A DNA stretch of 64,000 bases from positions 248,001 through 312,000 of the forward strand of contig NZ_CP061312.1 in assembly GCF_018688155.1 (NCBI RefSeq), given 5' to 3'. Below the pieces are notes generated by a model. That model did no database searches and had not been told where the DNA came from. It was given only the letters and a program-made list of their open reading frames with translations. This document shows, in pieces, positions 9,277 to 19,864 of the stretch. This stretch comes from Polynucleobacter sp. AP-Sving-400A-A2. GTDB lineage: Bacteria; Pseudomonadota; Gammaproteobacteria; Burkholderiales; Burkholderiaceae. How positions within the stretch are numbered: the first letter of the stretch is position 1; each line of letters opens with the position of its first letter. The position numbers were made by a program, and so were the translations under genes.

Positions 9277-10017
9277 TTACTTCTTTTGATAGCGCGTTGG
9301 ATCACTTAAGCTAGCTTGCTTAAAGCCTACCTGTCTTAGGCGGCAAGATTCACACTCACCACACGCTTCACCCAAATCATTTGCTTGATAGCAAGAAACG
9401 GTTTGTGAGTAGTCGACGCCTAATGTGGTGCCCAGTTGAATGATTTCTGATTTGCTCATGCTGATGATCGGCGCATGAACCCGAAAGCGATTCTCATTAT
9501 TGAGCGCCTCAACTCCGGCCTTAGTCGCCAGGTTCGCCATCGTCTCAAATGAGGCAACATACTCAGGGCGGCAGTCAGGATAGCCTGAGTAGTCAACGGC
9601 ATTAGCACCATAAAAAATATCTAGACCGCCTAATGACTCAGCCCAGCCTAAAGCAAGTGATAGCAAAATCGTATTACGAGCAGGAACATAAGTGACGGGT
9701 ATTTCGAGATCTTTGCCTGGGGTAATGGGGATATCGATGGATGAGTCAGTCAGGGCCGAGCCACCAAAACGCGTGAGATCTAAATTGACTATCTCGTGAC
9801 GAATGACACCCATCTTCTTAGCGATATGTTTTGCTGCTGCCAACTCAGAAGAGTGCCGTTGACCGTAACTCACTGACAAAACATAGGGCGCGTAACCGAG
9901 GTCTTTTGCCAGAGCCAGAATCGTGCTCGAATCCAATCCACCAGAAAACAAGATGACAGCTGGCGCATTAGGTTTGCGTGGAGCGATATTCTGAAATGCA
10001 GTAGACAGCTTAGACAT
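9277..10017 (-). CDS. queC: 7-cyano-7-deazaguanine synthase QueC
   Basis: QueC converts 7-carboxy-7-deazaguanine to preQ0, with ATP and ammonia, on the way to queuosine. The PP-loop ([15 protein letters not shown]) is near residues 23-37. The C-terminal zinc-binding cysteines are in [17 protein letters not shown]. The 246-residue length is normal. It is the last gene of the Tol-Pal run and starts 26 bp after cpoB, an arrangement found in many Proteobacteria. It converges on ribE with a 12-bp gap. Confidence 0.96.
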   Translation of the reverse strand: MSKLSTAFQNIAPRKPNAPAVILFSGGLDSSTILALAKDLGYAPYVLSVSYGQRHSSELAAAKHIAKKMGVIRHEIVNLDLTRFGGSALTDSSIDIPITPGKDLEIPVTYVPARNTILLSLALGWAESLGGLDIFYGANAVDYSGYPDCRPEYVASFETMANLATKAGVEALNNENRFRVHAPIISMSKSEIIQLGTTLGVDYSQTVSCYQANDLGEACGECESCRLRQVGFKQASLSDPTRYQKK

Positions 10018-10043
10018 AGTACGAATATATCCCTATTGGCTAC

Positions 10044-10775
10044 TTACTTTATTGCAGCGAGAAGTTTTTGCGCGTCTTTAGCTGCTTCAGTATCAGGATG
10101 CTTGCTGATAATCTCAGTAAAAGTTTTCTTGGCAGCCGCCTTATTACCACTTTCTAGTTGAGCATTTCCGAGTGTCAGCATAGCCGATGGAATGCGGGGA
10201 TGTGTTGGGTAGCGCTTAATAAGGCTTTGTAGCTGAGCAATTGCACCGGTGTAATCCTTATTTGCGTACTTGCTATTACCGCTCCAAAAGAGTGCTAGAG
10301 GTACGTATGGACTTTTAGGGTAGCGGTTCACAAAGGCTGAGAAGCCCTCATCCGCCTTCCTGAGGCTGCCTGCTTGAAAGGCTTTTAAAGCATCATCGTA
10401 GGCCTTTTTCTCGCCAGGTTGAACTGTGCCACTGATGCCTTCAATAGTTTCTGTACGGGGCTCAAAATTACCTAAGCGTGTATCAAGATCTTGATAGTAA
10501 GTCTTCTGACTTGTATTGATATCTTCGCCTTGTTTCTCCAAGTTTTCAATCTTCCCGCGAAGCTCTGCATTGTCGGATTTGAGTTTCTCAATCTGATTTT
10601 GTAAATCCATTTGCGCAGTCGCAAATGATTTACGTAATTCTAAGATGGCCTTACGTGCATCATCATCGGCAAATAGCGCCCACGCATTGTTCGAGGCGCT
10701 TAAAAAAAGAGCCGCTGCACTTAAACAAAACGCTCGTGAGAGCGTTTTTATAAAAGAGTGTGAGCGATTAGGCAT
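10044..10775 (-). CDS. cpoB: Cell division coordinator CpoB (YbgF)
   Basis: CpoB is a periplasmic partner of TolA that links outer-membrane constriction with septal peptidoglycan synthesis. The ATG at 10775 overlaps the pal stop by one base and gives 243 residues: a signal peptide ending near WALF, a coiled-coil segment (about residues 45-85), and TPR repeats with the family pattern AYDDALKAFQAGSLRKADEGF and PKSPYVPLALFWSGNSKY. An upstream in-frame ATG at 10820 would lie inside pal and lacks a signal sequence directly behind it. Confidence 0.93.
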   Translation of the reverse strand: MPNRSHSFIKTLSRAFCLSAAALFLSASNNAWALFADDDARKAILELRKSFATAQMDLQNQIEKLKSDNAELRGKIENLEKQGEDINTSQKTYYQDLDTRLGNFEPRTETIEGISGTVQPGEKKAYDDALKAFQAGSLRKADEGFSAFVNRYPKSPYVPLALFWSGNSKYANKDYTGAIAQLQSLIKRYPTHPRIPSAMLTLGNAQLESGNKAAAKKTFTEIISKHPDTEAAKDAQKLLAAIK

Positions 10776-11278
10776 TAGTTTGTAATGTAAACAATGTCGG
10801 CACGGCGATTTTCTGCCCAAGCTGCTTCGTTATCACCTTCAGCTTTTGGTTTTTCTTTACCAAAGCTCACTGCTTCCATTTGATTTTCAGAAACACCCAT
10901 CAAGTTGAGTGACTTACGCACAGCATCTGAACGACGTTGACCTAAAGCCAAGTTGTACTCTGCAGTGCCACGCTCATCGGTATTGCCTTGAATGATGATC
11001 TTTTGCTTAGGATTGGCTTTTAAGAAGCTAGCATGAGCAGAAAGTTGTTTTTGATATTTAGTTTGAACGGTGTACTCATTTAAATCAAAGTACACGCTAC
11101 GCTGGAAGAGTGGGCTGCTTGGATCATTCCATGGCTGCGAGCCAAAGTTTCCGCTACCGCCACCGTTAGCACCATCGACATCATCTAGTTTGACGCTAGA
11201 GCAAGCCGCCAAAAAAAATAGTGCTGTTACACCAACAAAGGCGAGGGTTGCGGCACGGCGTGCGATAGAAATCTTCAT
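10775..11278 (-). CDS. pal: Peptidoglycan-associated lipoprotein Pal
   Basis: Pal anchors the outer membrane to peptidoglycan and binds TolB. The signal peptide ends in a lipobox (FFLAAC, lipidated Cys at about residue 26). The OmpA-type C-terminal domain binds peptidoglycan through NTDERGTAEYNLALGQRR, with the expected Asp and Arg. The 167-residue length is normal. It is about 125 bp downstream of tolB and overlaps cpoB by one base. Confidence 0.97.
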   Translation of the reverse strand: MKISIARRAATLAFVGVTALFFLAACSSVKLDDVDGANGGGSGNFGSQPWNDPSSPLFQRSVYFDLNEYTVQTKYQKQLSAHASFLKANPKQKIIIQGNTDERGTAEYNLALGQRRSDAVRKSLNLMGVSENQMEAVSFGKEKPKAEGDNEAAWAENRRADIVYITN

Positions 11279-11402
11279 GATCTGTCCTTTTCCTACAAAC
11301 TGAGTAACTAAATAAGCTAATAGCCAATATTATGCTCCTAAGAGCTCAATATTGGCTATTTCGCCAGAAAGATCTGGCTGCCGAACTAGTGCCTAGTTAG
11401 GC

Positions 11403-12710
11403 TTAGTCCATAAATGGTCCCCAAGAGGGCTGGCGAACATCAGACCCAGGAATGCTGAGTACTTGCTTAGAGTTTCCATCTACCGATACCGCAGCCAAAA
11501 CCCGCTTACCACCCACTTTCGTGGAATACAGTACATAACGACCATTAGCTGCAAACGATGGGGACTCATCGCTAGTCCCATCGGTTAATGCTTGGGCATC
11601 GCCTGTTGCCAGATTAAGGATGTAAAGACGGAATGCGCCACCAATATTGGCGATGTAAGCAAGATACTTGCCATCTGGTGAAATGCGTGGCGAAGTTACA
11701 AAACCCTGTTTGAAAGTAATACGTTTGGCGCCTTCAACCTGTTCGCCTTCAGCGCTCATGCGATAAATCTGTGGATTGCCGCCCCGATCACTTGTGAAGT
11801 AAATGTAACGACCATCAGCTGAATATTGAGGTTCGGTGTCAATGGTGTAGCCACGGGTAAGGCGTTGCAAGCTCGTTCCATCAGCATTGATGCTGTAGAT
11901 CTGCGTGTTACCGTCTTTTGAGAGGGAGATTGCTAACTTTTTGCCATCGGGTGCCCAAGCTGGCGCACTGTTATTTCCTTTTTGGTTTGAGAGGGCAATG
12001 CGGCGGCCGGTAGCGAGTTCGTGAACATAGATGACTGGCTTACGATCTTCAAAAGAAACGTAGGCTACCTTCTTGCCATCAGGAGACCATGATGGGGAGA
12101 TGATTGGCTCGCCGCTATTCATGGCATTACGAATATTTTGACCATCCGCATCGGAGATCACTAAACGATAGCGTTTACCTTCTTTAATAACGTAAGAGAG
12201 GCGGGTTGAGAAAATACCGCGCTCACCCAATAGCTTGAGGATGATGTCATCGGCAATTTTGTGAGCTGCAGCACGCAAATTATCTGCGCTGGAATTAATA
12301 TTTAAGCCGCCAAGACTTTCGGATTTACGAACATCAAAAAGCTTATAGCGAATTTCAAATTGACCTGCGCTAGTCTGAACCACAGAGCCCACAACCAAGG
12401 CGTCTGCACCACGAGCCGCCCAAGATTTATAGTTTGGTGTGCCCTCATCACTTTCGCTGGCATTACCGTTTTCGGTATTTTTAAAGTAGCCACTGCGTGC
12501 TAAGTCTTTGCGAATGATGTTAGTCACGCTGGTTGGTAGTTTGCTCTCATCCTTAAAGCGCATCACGGCGATGGGATAGAGGGACTGGCCTACGCCGGTG
12601 ATTTCAATATTCATTTGCGCTAGCGCTGAAGAACTCAGTCCGGCCATTGATAGCACCGCTAGGGTTACTGACACTACTGATGAAAAATACTTTTTAGCAA
12701 CTTGCAACAT
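11403..12710 (-). CDS. tolB: Tol-Pal system protein TolB
   Basis: TolB is the periplasmic beta-propeller that mediates between TolA and Pal. It has an N-terminal signal peptide (cleavage near SSALAQ), an N-terminal alpha/beta domain, and WD40-like repeats such as PSWSPDGKKVAYVSFE, PAWAPDGKKLAISLS and PRISPDGKYLAYIA. The 435-residue length is typical. It begins 3 bp after the tolA stop. Confidence 0.97.
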   Translation of the reverse strand: MLQVAKKYFSSVVSVTLAVLSMAGLSSSALAQMNIEITGVGQSLYPIAVMRFKDESKLPTSVTNIIRKDLARSGYFKNTENGNASESDEGTPNYKSWAARGADALVVGSVVQTSAGQFEIRYKLFDVRKSESLGGLNINSSADNLRAAAHKIADDIILKLLGERGIFSTRLSYVIKEGKRYRLVISDADGQNIRNAMNSGEPIISPSWSPDGKKVAYVSFEDRKPVIYVHELATGRRIALSNQKGNNSAPAWAPDGKKLAISLSKDGNTQIYSINADGTSLQRLTRGYTIDTEPQYSADGRYIYFTSDRGGNPQIYRMSAEGEQVEGAKRITFKQGFVTSPRISPDGKYLAYIANIGGAFRLYILNLATGDAQALTDGTSDESPSFAANGRYVLYSTKVGGKRVLAAVSVDGNSKQVLSIPGSDVRQPSWGPFMD

Positions 12711-12713
12711 GCT

Positions 12714-13538
12714 TTAGTCCTTGGGTTTAAAGGTCAGCTTAACTTCTCTTTGAGGAATTTTGCCATTGTCATCTTTTGGCAGACTTTCTGCGCGAGTCAG
12801 CGCGAGGAGAACGGCGCGATCCCATCCTGCATTACCACTGGAGCTCACGAGATCTGTACTTAAGATTGCACCATCTGGTGCCAGATTCACTTTAACAACT
12901 GCCGCAGGGTTGCCGCTGATAGATTCTGGATTAAATACGATGAGCGGTTTGACTTTCTTAACTACTTTATCCGTCCAGCCAGGAGGCGCATTACCGCCAC
13001 CACCAACTCCGCTGCCACTAGTACCACCACTACCGCCTTCAGCGCCAGCTGCTGCGCGTAAGCGTGCCAACTGATCTGCGCGCACTTTTTCAGCGGCAGC
13101 ATTGGCTTTGGTTTCTGCAGGTGCAGCAGCTTTCGGTGCTTCAGTCTTTTTAGTCTTCTCTTTTTCTTTTTCCTTCTCCTTAGGTGGAGGAGGCTTAGTT
13201 GGAGTAACTGGTTTGGGCGTTTCTTTCACCACTTCTTTTTTAGGGGGCTCTGGTTCAACCTTCTTTTTCTTAATGGCGATGTCCGCCGCCTCTTCCTTCA
13301 TCTCGGTTTTGATTTCAGGAACGACAGGCGTTTCTACCTGCTGGCTTGCATCCCAAAGTTCAACTTCCACTCCTGAAGGAGTTGAGTTATTCCAGCTAAT
13401 ACCGATGACTAAGAAAGCAAGCAAGCCTAAGTGCACAGCTAGCGAAAAACTAAAAGCAAGTTTAGTGCTTTCGTTTTTAGTGGGGCGGCCTCGTTTAAAG
13501 TTTAATGGGCTTGAACGAAATGTTTGCGCGCTATTCAT
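12714..13538 (-). CDS. tolA: TolA, inner-membrane-anchored energy transducer
   Basis: The protein has one TM segment near residues 29-48 (FSLAVHLGLLAFLVIGISW). A long Pro/Lys/Glu-rich linker with a run of KE repeats follows, then an Ala-rich coiled stretch, a Gly-rich hinge and a TonB-like C-terminal domain (about residues 185-274). TolA carries force from TolQR to TolB/Pal. The C-terminus (VKVNLAPDGAILSTDLVSSSGN) is in the TonB/TolA C-terminal style. Length 274 residues. It lies 19 bp after tolR. Confidence 0.92.
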   Translation of the reverse strand: MNSAQTFRSSPLNFKRGRPTKNESTKLAFSFSLAVHLGLLAFLVIGISWNNSTPSGVEVELWDASQQVETPVVPEIKTEMKEEAADIAIKKKKVEPEPPKKEVVKETPKPVTPTKPPPPKEKEKEKEKTKKTEAPKAAAPAETKANAAAEKVRADQLARLRAAAGAEGGSGGTSGSGVGGGGNAPPGWTDKVVKKVKPLIVFNPESISGNPAAVVKVNLAPDGAILSTDLVSSSGNAGWDRAVLLALTRAESLPKDDNGKIPQREVKLTFKPKD

Positions 13539-13557
13539 GTATTCAATACAAAGAAGC

Positions 13558-13977
13558 TTATTGGCTCTTCACGGCAAGACCGACACGTTTCACACCATTC
13601 TCTTTAAGCTTGGACATCACCTCCATTACCACTTCATACTTAATGGATTTATCTGCAGCAAGAACAACAGGTTGCTCGGCAGATTTTTCTGCTTGTGATC
13701 TTGCAAATGCACCAAGTTCAAATTTATTTAAGGTTTGAACTGGATCACCATCTTTACGAACAATGACATTTTCATTGGCATCGATGGTTAAAAAGACGGG
13801 TGGCAATGATTGCACTTTTGCACCACCTACTGTTGGTAAATTAACGACGCCAGGATTGACCATTGGTGCAGTCACCATAAAGATGACCAGCAATACCAAC
13901 ATCACATCAATATAGGGAACCACATTAATGTCGGACATTGCCCGACGTTTGGAGGATCTTCTCAGTGAACCGGCCAT
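13558..13977 (-). CDS. tolR: TolR, Tol-Pal proton-motive-force subunit
   Basis: TolR is an ExbD/TolR-family single-pass protein that forms the proton-driven motor with TolQ. The TM helix carries the essential Asp in INVVPYIDVMLVLLVIFMVT. The periplasmic region ends with the usual mixed alpha/beta pattern. The 139-residue length is normal. The gene begins 2 bp after tolQ. Confidence 0.96.
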   Translation of the reverse strand: MAGSLRRSSKRRAMSDINVVPYIDVMLVLLVIFMVTAPMVNPGVVNLPTVGGAKVQSLPPVFLTIDANENVIVRKDGDPVQTLNKFELGAFARSQAEKSAEQPVVLAADKSIKYEVVMEVMSKLKENGVKRVGLAVKSQ

Positions 13978-13979
13978 GT

Positions 13980-14636
13980 TTATTTGCCCGAAGCTTGACG
14001 TTGCAAGATGTTGGTGAATTCTTCAATGAAAGTTTCAAAACGAATTGCTAAGCGATCCACATCCGTTGCTGCGCGGTTATAAGCAACCACCGCAGGGATA
14101 GCAGCAAAGAGGCCAATAGCAGTAGCCACCAGTGCTTCAGCAATGCCTGGGGCAACTGCCGCCAAGGTCGCGTTTTGTACGTTAGCCAGGCCACGGAAGG
14201 CATGCATGATGCCCCAAACGGTGCCAAAGAGGCCGATATAAGGTGAGACTGAGCCCACGGAGGCTAAGAACGGTAGATTGGCTTCTAGCATGTCCATTTC
14301 GCGCTGGTAGGTGGCTTTCATGGCGCGGCGGGCGGCATCGATTTCACGAACTTTCATGAACTCCTGCATACCTGCTTCAAAGATATGCTCTAAAACGGCA
14401 TCGCTGCGGGTATTGCGCTGGGCCGCCTCCAAGAGGGTATTCAGGTCACCCCCAGACCAAAAGTCCCGCTCAAAACGCTCGGTATCTTGTCTGACGCCAC
14501 GCAAAATGGCAGTTTTCTTAAAAATGATGGTCCAAGAAGCTACAGACATGCTTAGTAATAACATCATTACCAACTGGACTAATAGGCTGGCATTTAGGAC
14601 AAGAGAGAGAAATGAGAGGTCTTGAGTAGGTGTCAT
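13980..14636 (-). CDS. tolQ: TolQ, Tol-Pal motor subunit
   Basis: This MotA/TolQ/ExbB-family protein of 218 residues has three TM segments: about residues 12-38, 127-150 (GSVSPYIGLFGTVWGIMHAF) and 162-188 (GIAEALVATAIGLFAAIPAV). It is the first gene of tolQRAB-pal-cpoB-queC. The usual ybgC thioesterase gene upstream is absent here, where glyA is divergently placed instead. Confidence 0.96.
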   Translation of the reverse strand: MTPTQDLSFLSLVLNASLLVQLVMMLLLSMSVASWTIIFKKTAILRGVRQDTERFERDFWSGGDLNTLLEAAQRNTRSDAVLEHIFEAGMQEFMKVREIDAARRAMKATYQREMDMLEANLPFLASVGSVSPYIGLFGTVWGIMHAFRGLANVQNATLAAVAPGIAEALVATAIGLFAAIPAVVAYNRAATDVDRLAIRFETFIEEFTNILQRQASGK

Positions 14637-14707
14637 GGTGGATTTTTGTATGATGTAGGTTGATTTTACTTAGTTAATTCACTCAGCAATACAACTTCAT
14701 CAGGATT

Positions 14708-15958
14708 ATGACCATGTTTGACCGCCAAAATACCCTAGCCAAAACCGATCCAGAATTGTGGGCATCGATTCAGAATGAAAATAAGCGTCAAGAAGACCAT
14801 ATCGAATTGATTGCTTCTGAGAACTATGCCTCACCAGCAGTGATGCAGGCGCAGGGCTCTCAGCTCACTAATAAGTACGCTGAAGGCTACCCAGGTAAGC
14901 GTTATTACGGCGGTTGTGAGTTTGTAGATGTGGCTGAGAAGTTGGCGATTGATCGAGTGAAGGCTTTGTATGGTGCTGAGGCGGCGAACGTTCAGCCGCA
15001 TTGCGGCGCATCCGCAAACCAAGCGGTATTTTTGGCTTTCCTAAAACCTGGCGATACCTTCATGGGAATGAGTTTGGCTGAAGGCGGTCACTTGACCCAT
15101 GGTATGGCCTTGAATATGAGTGGTAAGTGGTTTAACCCTATTTCTTATGGTCTTGATAAAAACGAAGCGATCGATTACGAACAAATGGAGCGTTTAGCTC
15201 GTGAGCACAAACCTAAATTGATTATTGCTGGTGCATCTGCTTACTCTCTCGTGATCGATTGGGAGCGCATTGGTAAGTTGGCTAAAGAAGTCGGCGCCAT
15301 TTTTATGGTGGACATGGCGCATTACTCTGGTTTGATTGCTGCTGGTGTGTATCCAAATCCAGTACCGCATGCGGACATCGTTACCTCCACAACACACAAG
15401 AGTTTGCGCGGCCCTCGTGGCGGCATCATCTTGATGAAAGCTGAGCACGAGAAAGCAATTAACTCTGCAGTATTTCCAGGTTTACAAGGCGGTCCATTAA
15501 TGCACGTGATCGCAGCTAAGGCGACAGCCTTTAAAGAAGCGCAAGAGCCTAGTTTTATTGAGTATCAAAAACAAGTGATTGCAAACGCAAAAGCATTGGC
15601 TGAGACTTTGATTTCACGTGGCCTGCGAATTGTTTCTGGTGGGACAGATTCTCATGTGATGTTAGTGGATTTGCGCGCTAAGAAGATGACTGGTAAAGAA
15701 GCTGAGCGTGTATTGGGTGAGGCGCACATAACTTGCAATAAGAACGGCATTCCGAATGACCCAGAAAAGCCAATGGTCACAAGTGGTATTCGTTTAGGTT
15801 CTCCTGCAATGACTACGCGCGGCTTTAAAGAGGCGGAAGCACGTCAAGTGGGGAATTTCATTGCAGACGTTTTGGATAATCCAAATGATGCTGACAATAT
15901 CGCTAAGGTTCGTGCGCAAGTTGCTGAGTTGACTAAGCGTTTCCCTGTTTACGGCTAA
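14708..15958 (+). CDS. glyA: Serine hydroxymethyltransferase GlyA
   Basis: GlyA converts serine and tetrahydrofolate to glycine and 5,10-methylene-THF using PLP. The PLP-lysine motif is [13 protein letters not shown] near residue 229. Other signatures are [25 protein letters not shown] and [16 protein letters not shown]. Length is 416 residues. It is transcribed divergently from tolQ and followed by nrdR, the usual betaproteobacterial order. Confidence 0.98.
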   Translation: MTMFDRQNTLAKTDPELWASIQNENKRQEDHIELIASENYASPAVMQAQGSQLTNKYAEGYPGKRYYGGCEFVDVAEKLAIDRVKALYGAEAANVQPHCGASANQAVFLAFLKPGDTFMGMSLAEGGHLTHGMALNMSGKWFNPISYGLDKNEAIDYEQMERLAREHKPKLIIAGASAYSLVIDWERIGKLAKEVGAIFMVDMAHYSGLIAAGVYPNPVPHADIVTSTTHKSLRGPRGGIILMKAEHEKAINSAVFPGLQGGPLMHVIAAKATAFKEAQEPSFIEYQKQVIANAKALAETLISRGLRIVSGGTDSHVMLVDLRAKKMTGKEAERVLGEAHITCNKNGIPNDPEKPMVTSGIRLGSPAMTTRGFKEAEARQVGNFIADVLDNPNDADNIAKVRAQVAELTKRFPVYG

Positions 15959-15999
15959 TACAAATAACTAGCCAAACTAAAACATAAAGAAGAACTACA

Positions 16000-16446
16000 T
16001 TGCGCTGCCCTTTCTGCCATAACGACGATACTCAGGTACTAGATACCCGGGTATCGGACGAAGGCGATACCATTCGCCGTCGTCGCCGTTGTGCAAAGTG
16101 CGATAAACGATTTACGACTTACGAGCGTGTAGAGCTAGTACTACCAGCAATCGTCAAGAAGAACGGAAGTCGTGTTGAATACAGTCATGAGAAGTTGGTT
16201 AGCTCAGTCAAGCTAGCATTACGCAAACGACCCGTCTCATCTGATTCTGTAGATGAAGCGATTGCTCGTATTGAAGAGAAGTTACTCAGCCTCGGCGAAA
16301 AAGAAATCCCCAGTGAGCGTGTTGGTGAACTAGTGATGCGCGAACTCAAGCGTCTAGATAAGGTAGCCTACATCCGCTTTGCATCTGTATACAGAAGTTT
16401 TGCAGATATTGAATCTTTTGAGAGTGCGCTGAAAGAACTGAAATAA
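16000..16446 (+). CDS. nrdR: Transcriptional repressor NrdR
   Basis: NrdR represses ribonucleotide reductase genes in response to dATP/ATP. The N-terminal zinc ribbon ([15 protein letters not shown] then [12 protein letters not shown]) and the ATP-cone domain (about residues 49-139) are complete. It starts with TTG at 16000, since the protein must begin at MRCPFC. The 148-residue length is normal. A strong hairpin follows downstream. Confidence 0.97.
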   Translation: MRCPFCHNDDTQVLDTRVSDEGDTIRRRRRCAKCDKRFTTYERVELVLPAIVKKNGSRVEYSHEKLVSSVKLALRKRPVSSDSVDEAIARIEEKLLSLGEKEIPSERVGELVMRELKRLDKVAYIRFASVYRSFADIESFESALKELK

Positions 16447-16480
16447 GAATGGCTTTAAAGAAGTAGAGAATTCATTAAAC

Positions 16481-16508
16481 AAAAAAGGACTGCATTGCAG
16501 TCCTTTTT
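16481..16508. terminator. Bidirectional Rho-independent terminator between nrdR and adk
   Basis: An inverted repeat, AAAAAGGACTGCA paired with TGCAGTCCTTTTT, forms a GC-centred stem flanked by an A-run on one side and a T-run on the other. Nothing separates the arms beyond the turn. It lies between the converging nrdR and adk genes, so it can stop transcription from both directions. Confidence 0.88.
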
Positions 16509-16525
16509 GCTTTTACAGGTAAAAA

Positions 16526-17212
<687 letters not shown>

Positions 17213-17295
17213 TCATTGTCCCGTATTTTTTCGGGATCTTTTGTTGTCAATTCCTAGGATTATCCCCGAGAACCCCTGAATGATCTGATTCCGGG

Positions 17296-18060
17296 CTAGC
17301 TGACCAAGATACGGCGTACCCGCTCGAGGTCTTCAGCTGTATCAACCCCAGCCGGCGGGGCTTCGCTGGCGGTATGAACGGCGATACGGTAGCCATTCCA
17401 GAGGGCGCGGAGCTGTTCTAGAGCTTCAGCTTGCTCAGGTGGCGCCGGTTCAAGGCGGGTGTAAGCCTGCAGAAAGTCGGCCCGGTAGGCGTAGATACCT
17501 AAATGACGTAAATGGGTGACGGCTTGCTCAGAGTTTGGATCCCGCACAAAAGGAATGGTGGATCTAGAGAAGTAGAGCGCCTCATTAGAGCGGTTGAGGA
17601 CTACTTTGACTACGTTAGGGTTATTAATTTCCGCGGTATCAACAATCGGGACTGCCACAGTTGAAATCGCACACGTAACATTGTCGGCCAAAGTTTGAGC
17701 AACTTGATTAATCAACTCTGGCGGAATAAGGGGTTCATCGCCTTGCACGTTCACAATTAAAGTATCTGCTGGTAGTTTTAGTAGTTGAGCTACTTCTGCA
17801 ATGCGGTCTGTGCCAGTAGGGTGATCTGCACTGGTCAATAAACACTCAATACGATATTGATCACACACTGCCTGAATTTCTGTTGAGTCGGTTGCTACTA
17901 CGACGCTTTGGGCATTGGATTGTTGCGCACGTTGAGCCACACGAATTACCATGGGCTTGCCACCAATATCAGCTAGGGGCTTTCTAGGCAGCCGAGTAGA
18001 CCCAAGTCTTGCAGGAATAACAACCAAAAACTCAGGAGGCTTGGAGGTGTTATTACTCAT
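17296..18060 (-). CDS. kdsB: 3-deoxy-manno-octulosonate cytidylyltransferase KdsB
   Basis: KdsB activates Kdo as CMP-Kdo for the LPS inner core. The nucleotidyltransferase signature VIPARLGSTRLPRKPL is at the N-terminus, with NVQGDEPLI near residues 104-112 and the C-terminal VDTAEDLERVR. The 254-residue length is normal. It lies just downstream of a Trm112-like gene and lpxK, so LPS core genes are clustered here. Confidence 0.97.
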   Translation of the reverse strand: MSNNTSKPPEFLVVIPARLGSTRLPRKPLADIGGKPMVIRVAQRAQQSNAQSVVVATDSTEIQAVCDQYRIECLLTSADHPTGTDRIAEVAQLLKLPADTLIVNVQGDEPLIPPELINQVAQTLADNVTCAISTVAVPIVDTAEINNPNVVKVVLNRSNEALYFSRSTIPFVRDPNSEQAVTHLRHLGIYAYRADFLQAYTRLEPAPPEQAEALEQLRALWNGYRIAVHTASEAPPAGVDTAEDLERVRRILVS

Positions 18061-18085
18061 TAGATTGCTTGTGCTGGGTCAGTGT

Positions 18086-18265
18086 TTAGTTGATTTCATC
18101 AGCAGAAAGGCTACGGGCTTCATCAACCAGCATGACAGGGATGTCATTACGAATAGGGTAGGCTAAGCGATCCGCTTTGCAGATGAGCTCGTGTTTTTCT
18201 GCATCTAAATGCAAAGTACTTTTGCACAAGGGGCAGACCAAAATCTCTAATAAGCGCTTGTCCAT
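18086..18265 (-). CDS. Trm112/YcaR-family small zinc protein
   Basis: A 59-residue protein from the ATG at 18265 begins [20 protein letters not shown]. It contains one CPLC pair and a third Cys in [13 protein letters not shown]. It ends in the conserved [11 protein letters not shown]. This is the YcaR/Trm112-like family that commonly sits between lpxK and kdsB in Gram-negative bacteria. Its role there is unclear; it may be a small zinc-binding accessory factor. It is 19 bp from the end of lpxK. Confidence 0.92.
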   Translation of the reverse strand: MDKRLLEILVCPLCKSTLHLDAEKHELICKADRLAYPIRNDIPVMLVDEARSLSADEIN

Positions 18266-18284
18266 ATTTGATCTTTGCTATCTT

Positions 18285-19385
18285 TTATAAAGTGTATTGA
18301 TTTGGATCGGGTCTTTGCAAAATCGACTGCAACCAATCTGCTAATGTATTTGGAATCTCTAAACTCATTGGAACTACCCAAATGCGTTCATCTTGTACTG
18401 AGGTGCATTTTACGGCATCCTTTTCAGTAATGAGGATGCACTCAGCATTAATTGCAGAGAAAAATTCTGGGGTGTATTTGGCATGATCAGGCAAACCAAT
18501 ACATTTGCCTGCAATCCCCTGTTTCAGTAAGTCATTAAAAAAGCGTTGTGGATTGCCAATTGCAGCGACAGCGGTAATCTTATTTGGAATATAGGTATCA
18601 GCAATTGAGAATAAAGATTGTGTATTGCTTGGATGATTCAGTTGATAGGGTGCACCCAGTTGGCTGCTCAATGTAAAAGCACGTCGCCCTAAAAAATATT
18701 CATCAATATGATTGGATGGTGTCATAGCTCCAGTCATTAAAGTGGCATCTCGCTCGCGTGATGCAGGCTCACGTAAAGGACCGGCAGGTAGCAAGAAGCC
18801 ATTACCTTCACCACGTTGATCGCGCACTACAAATTCAATATCACGACCCCCTTCGCGAGCAGGCCAGCGCAGCAGACTTCGATGCTGCAAGCCATCATCG
18901 CTGATAATGACGTTCACCGAAGGATCCTGCTTTAGTAAAGACTGAATGCTGAGAGTTCGTTTGGGATGAACCCAAATCGGAAACTGATTGTTTGTGCGCT
19001 GAGCAATTAAGACAGGTTCATCGCCAACATCTGCAGGATTGGAATCACTTGTTACTTGGCGGGGTGCGCTTAATGCAGATGCACCATAACCTCTACTAAT
19101 AATCCCAGGCTTCCAACCCATGCGTGCGACTCGTTCTGCTAATGCAATCACGATGGGCGTTTTACCTGTGCCGCCAACTCGGATGTTGCCAACAATAATG
19201 ATCGGAACCGGCACTGTTTTGCGTCTTCCTAAGTTCAGCTCATCCACTGAATCTAAAGCTTGATTTACCCAACCATAAACCTTAGATAAAGGCCAAAGCA
19301 CAAGGCTGATTGGCCCGCGGCTTTCCCAAAACCGAGGAGCCTTATTAAAGAAAGAAGTTTTTTTTGGGGATGACATTAAAGGCAA
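18285..19385 (-). CDS. lpxK: Tetraacyldisaccharide 4'-kinase LpxK
   Basis: LpxK phosphorylates the lipid A disaccharide precursor at the inner membrane. The Walker A region is near residue 70 (GNIRVGGTGKTPIVIALAE), followed by SRGYG and DDGLQH, all family hallmarks. Length is 366 residues from the first ATG; a second in-frame ATG lies three codons on. It is 32 bp downstream of exbD, as in many betaproteobacteria. Confidence 0.96.
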   Translation of the reverse strand: MPLMSSPKKTSFFNKAPRFWESRGPISLVLWPLSKVYGWVNQALDSVDELNLGRRKTVPVPIIIVGNIRVGGTGKTPIVIALAERVARMGWKPGIISRGYGASALSAPRQVTSDSNPADVGDEPVLIAQRTNNQFPIWVHPKRTLSIQSLLKQDPSVNVIISDDGLQHRSLLRWPAREGGRDIEFVVRDQRGEGNGFLLPAGPLREPASRERDATLMTGAMTPSNHIDEYFLGRRAFTLSSQLGAPYQLNHPSNTQSLFSIADTYIPNKITAVAAIGNPQRFFNDLLKQGIAGKCIGLPDHAKYTPEFFSAINAECILITEKDAVKCTSVQDERIWVVPMSLEIPNTLADWLQSILQRPDPNQYTL

Positions 19386-19417
19386 TTTATTGAGTTCAAT
19401 GTTTCGGGTGTGATTGA

Positions 19418-19864
19418 TTATTTCTTGGTAGTTTGACTGCTAAATACGATATTAGCTAGGTTGGCATCACGCGCTGCTTCTAAGGCGCTCATGACTGCTT
19501 GGTGGGGGGCTTTAGCATCGGCATCGATATTGACTTGGATGGCATTGTCTTCGTTGAGTACATTGAGGCTATTGCTCAGTTGACTACGATCAGTCACCTT
19601 GCCGTTGATTGTAAAGCGCCCATCACGACTGACTGCAATATGAATTTGTTTCACCTCCGACTGACTTGCTGCGCCATTCGCAGTAGGTAGGATGATGGCT
19701 AACTCTTGGTAGCGGGTAAATGTAGTGGAGATCATCAGAAAGATCAGCACTACTAACAACACATCAATAAAAGGAATGAGGTTAATCTCAGGCTCTACCG
19801 GAGCTGTCCTTACCCCTAGTGAAAATTGACCTCGATGCTGAAGCTTATTTTCTAACCAACTCAT
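19418..19864 (-). CDS. exbD: ExbD/TolR-family biopolymer transport protein
   Basis: The 148-residue protein has one TM helix with the essential Asp in LIPFIDVLLVVLIFLM and a periplasmic domain. It works with the upstream ExbB-type protein as a proton-driven motor. This is a second motor pair besides TolQR. It overlaps exbB by 4 bp, indicating coupling. No TonB gene is adjacent, so the partner is unknown. Confidence 0.93.
   Translation of the reverse strand: MSWLENKLQHRGQFSLGVRTAPVEPEINLIPFIDVLLVVLIFLMISTTFTRYQELAIILPTANGAASQSEVKQIHIAVSRDGRFTINGKVTDRSQLSNSLNVLNEDNAIQVNIDADAKAPHQAVMSALEAARDANLANIVFSSQTTKK

Noticed and set aside
13102-13698. Long plus-strand ORF opposite tolA
   Set aside because: It is the mirror of the repetitive Pro/Lys/Glu linker and gives a low-complexity Phe/Ser/Gly protein; tolA on the other strand is certain.
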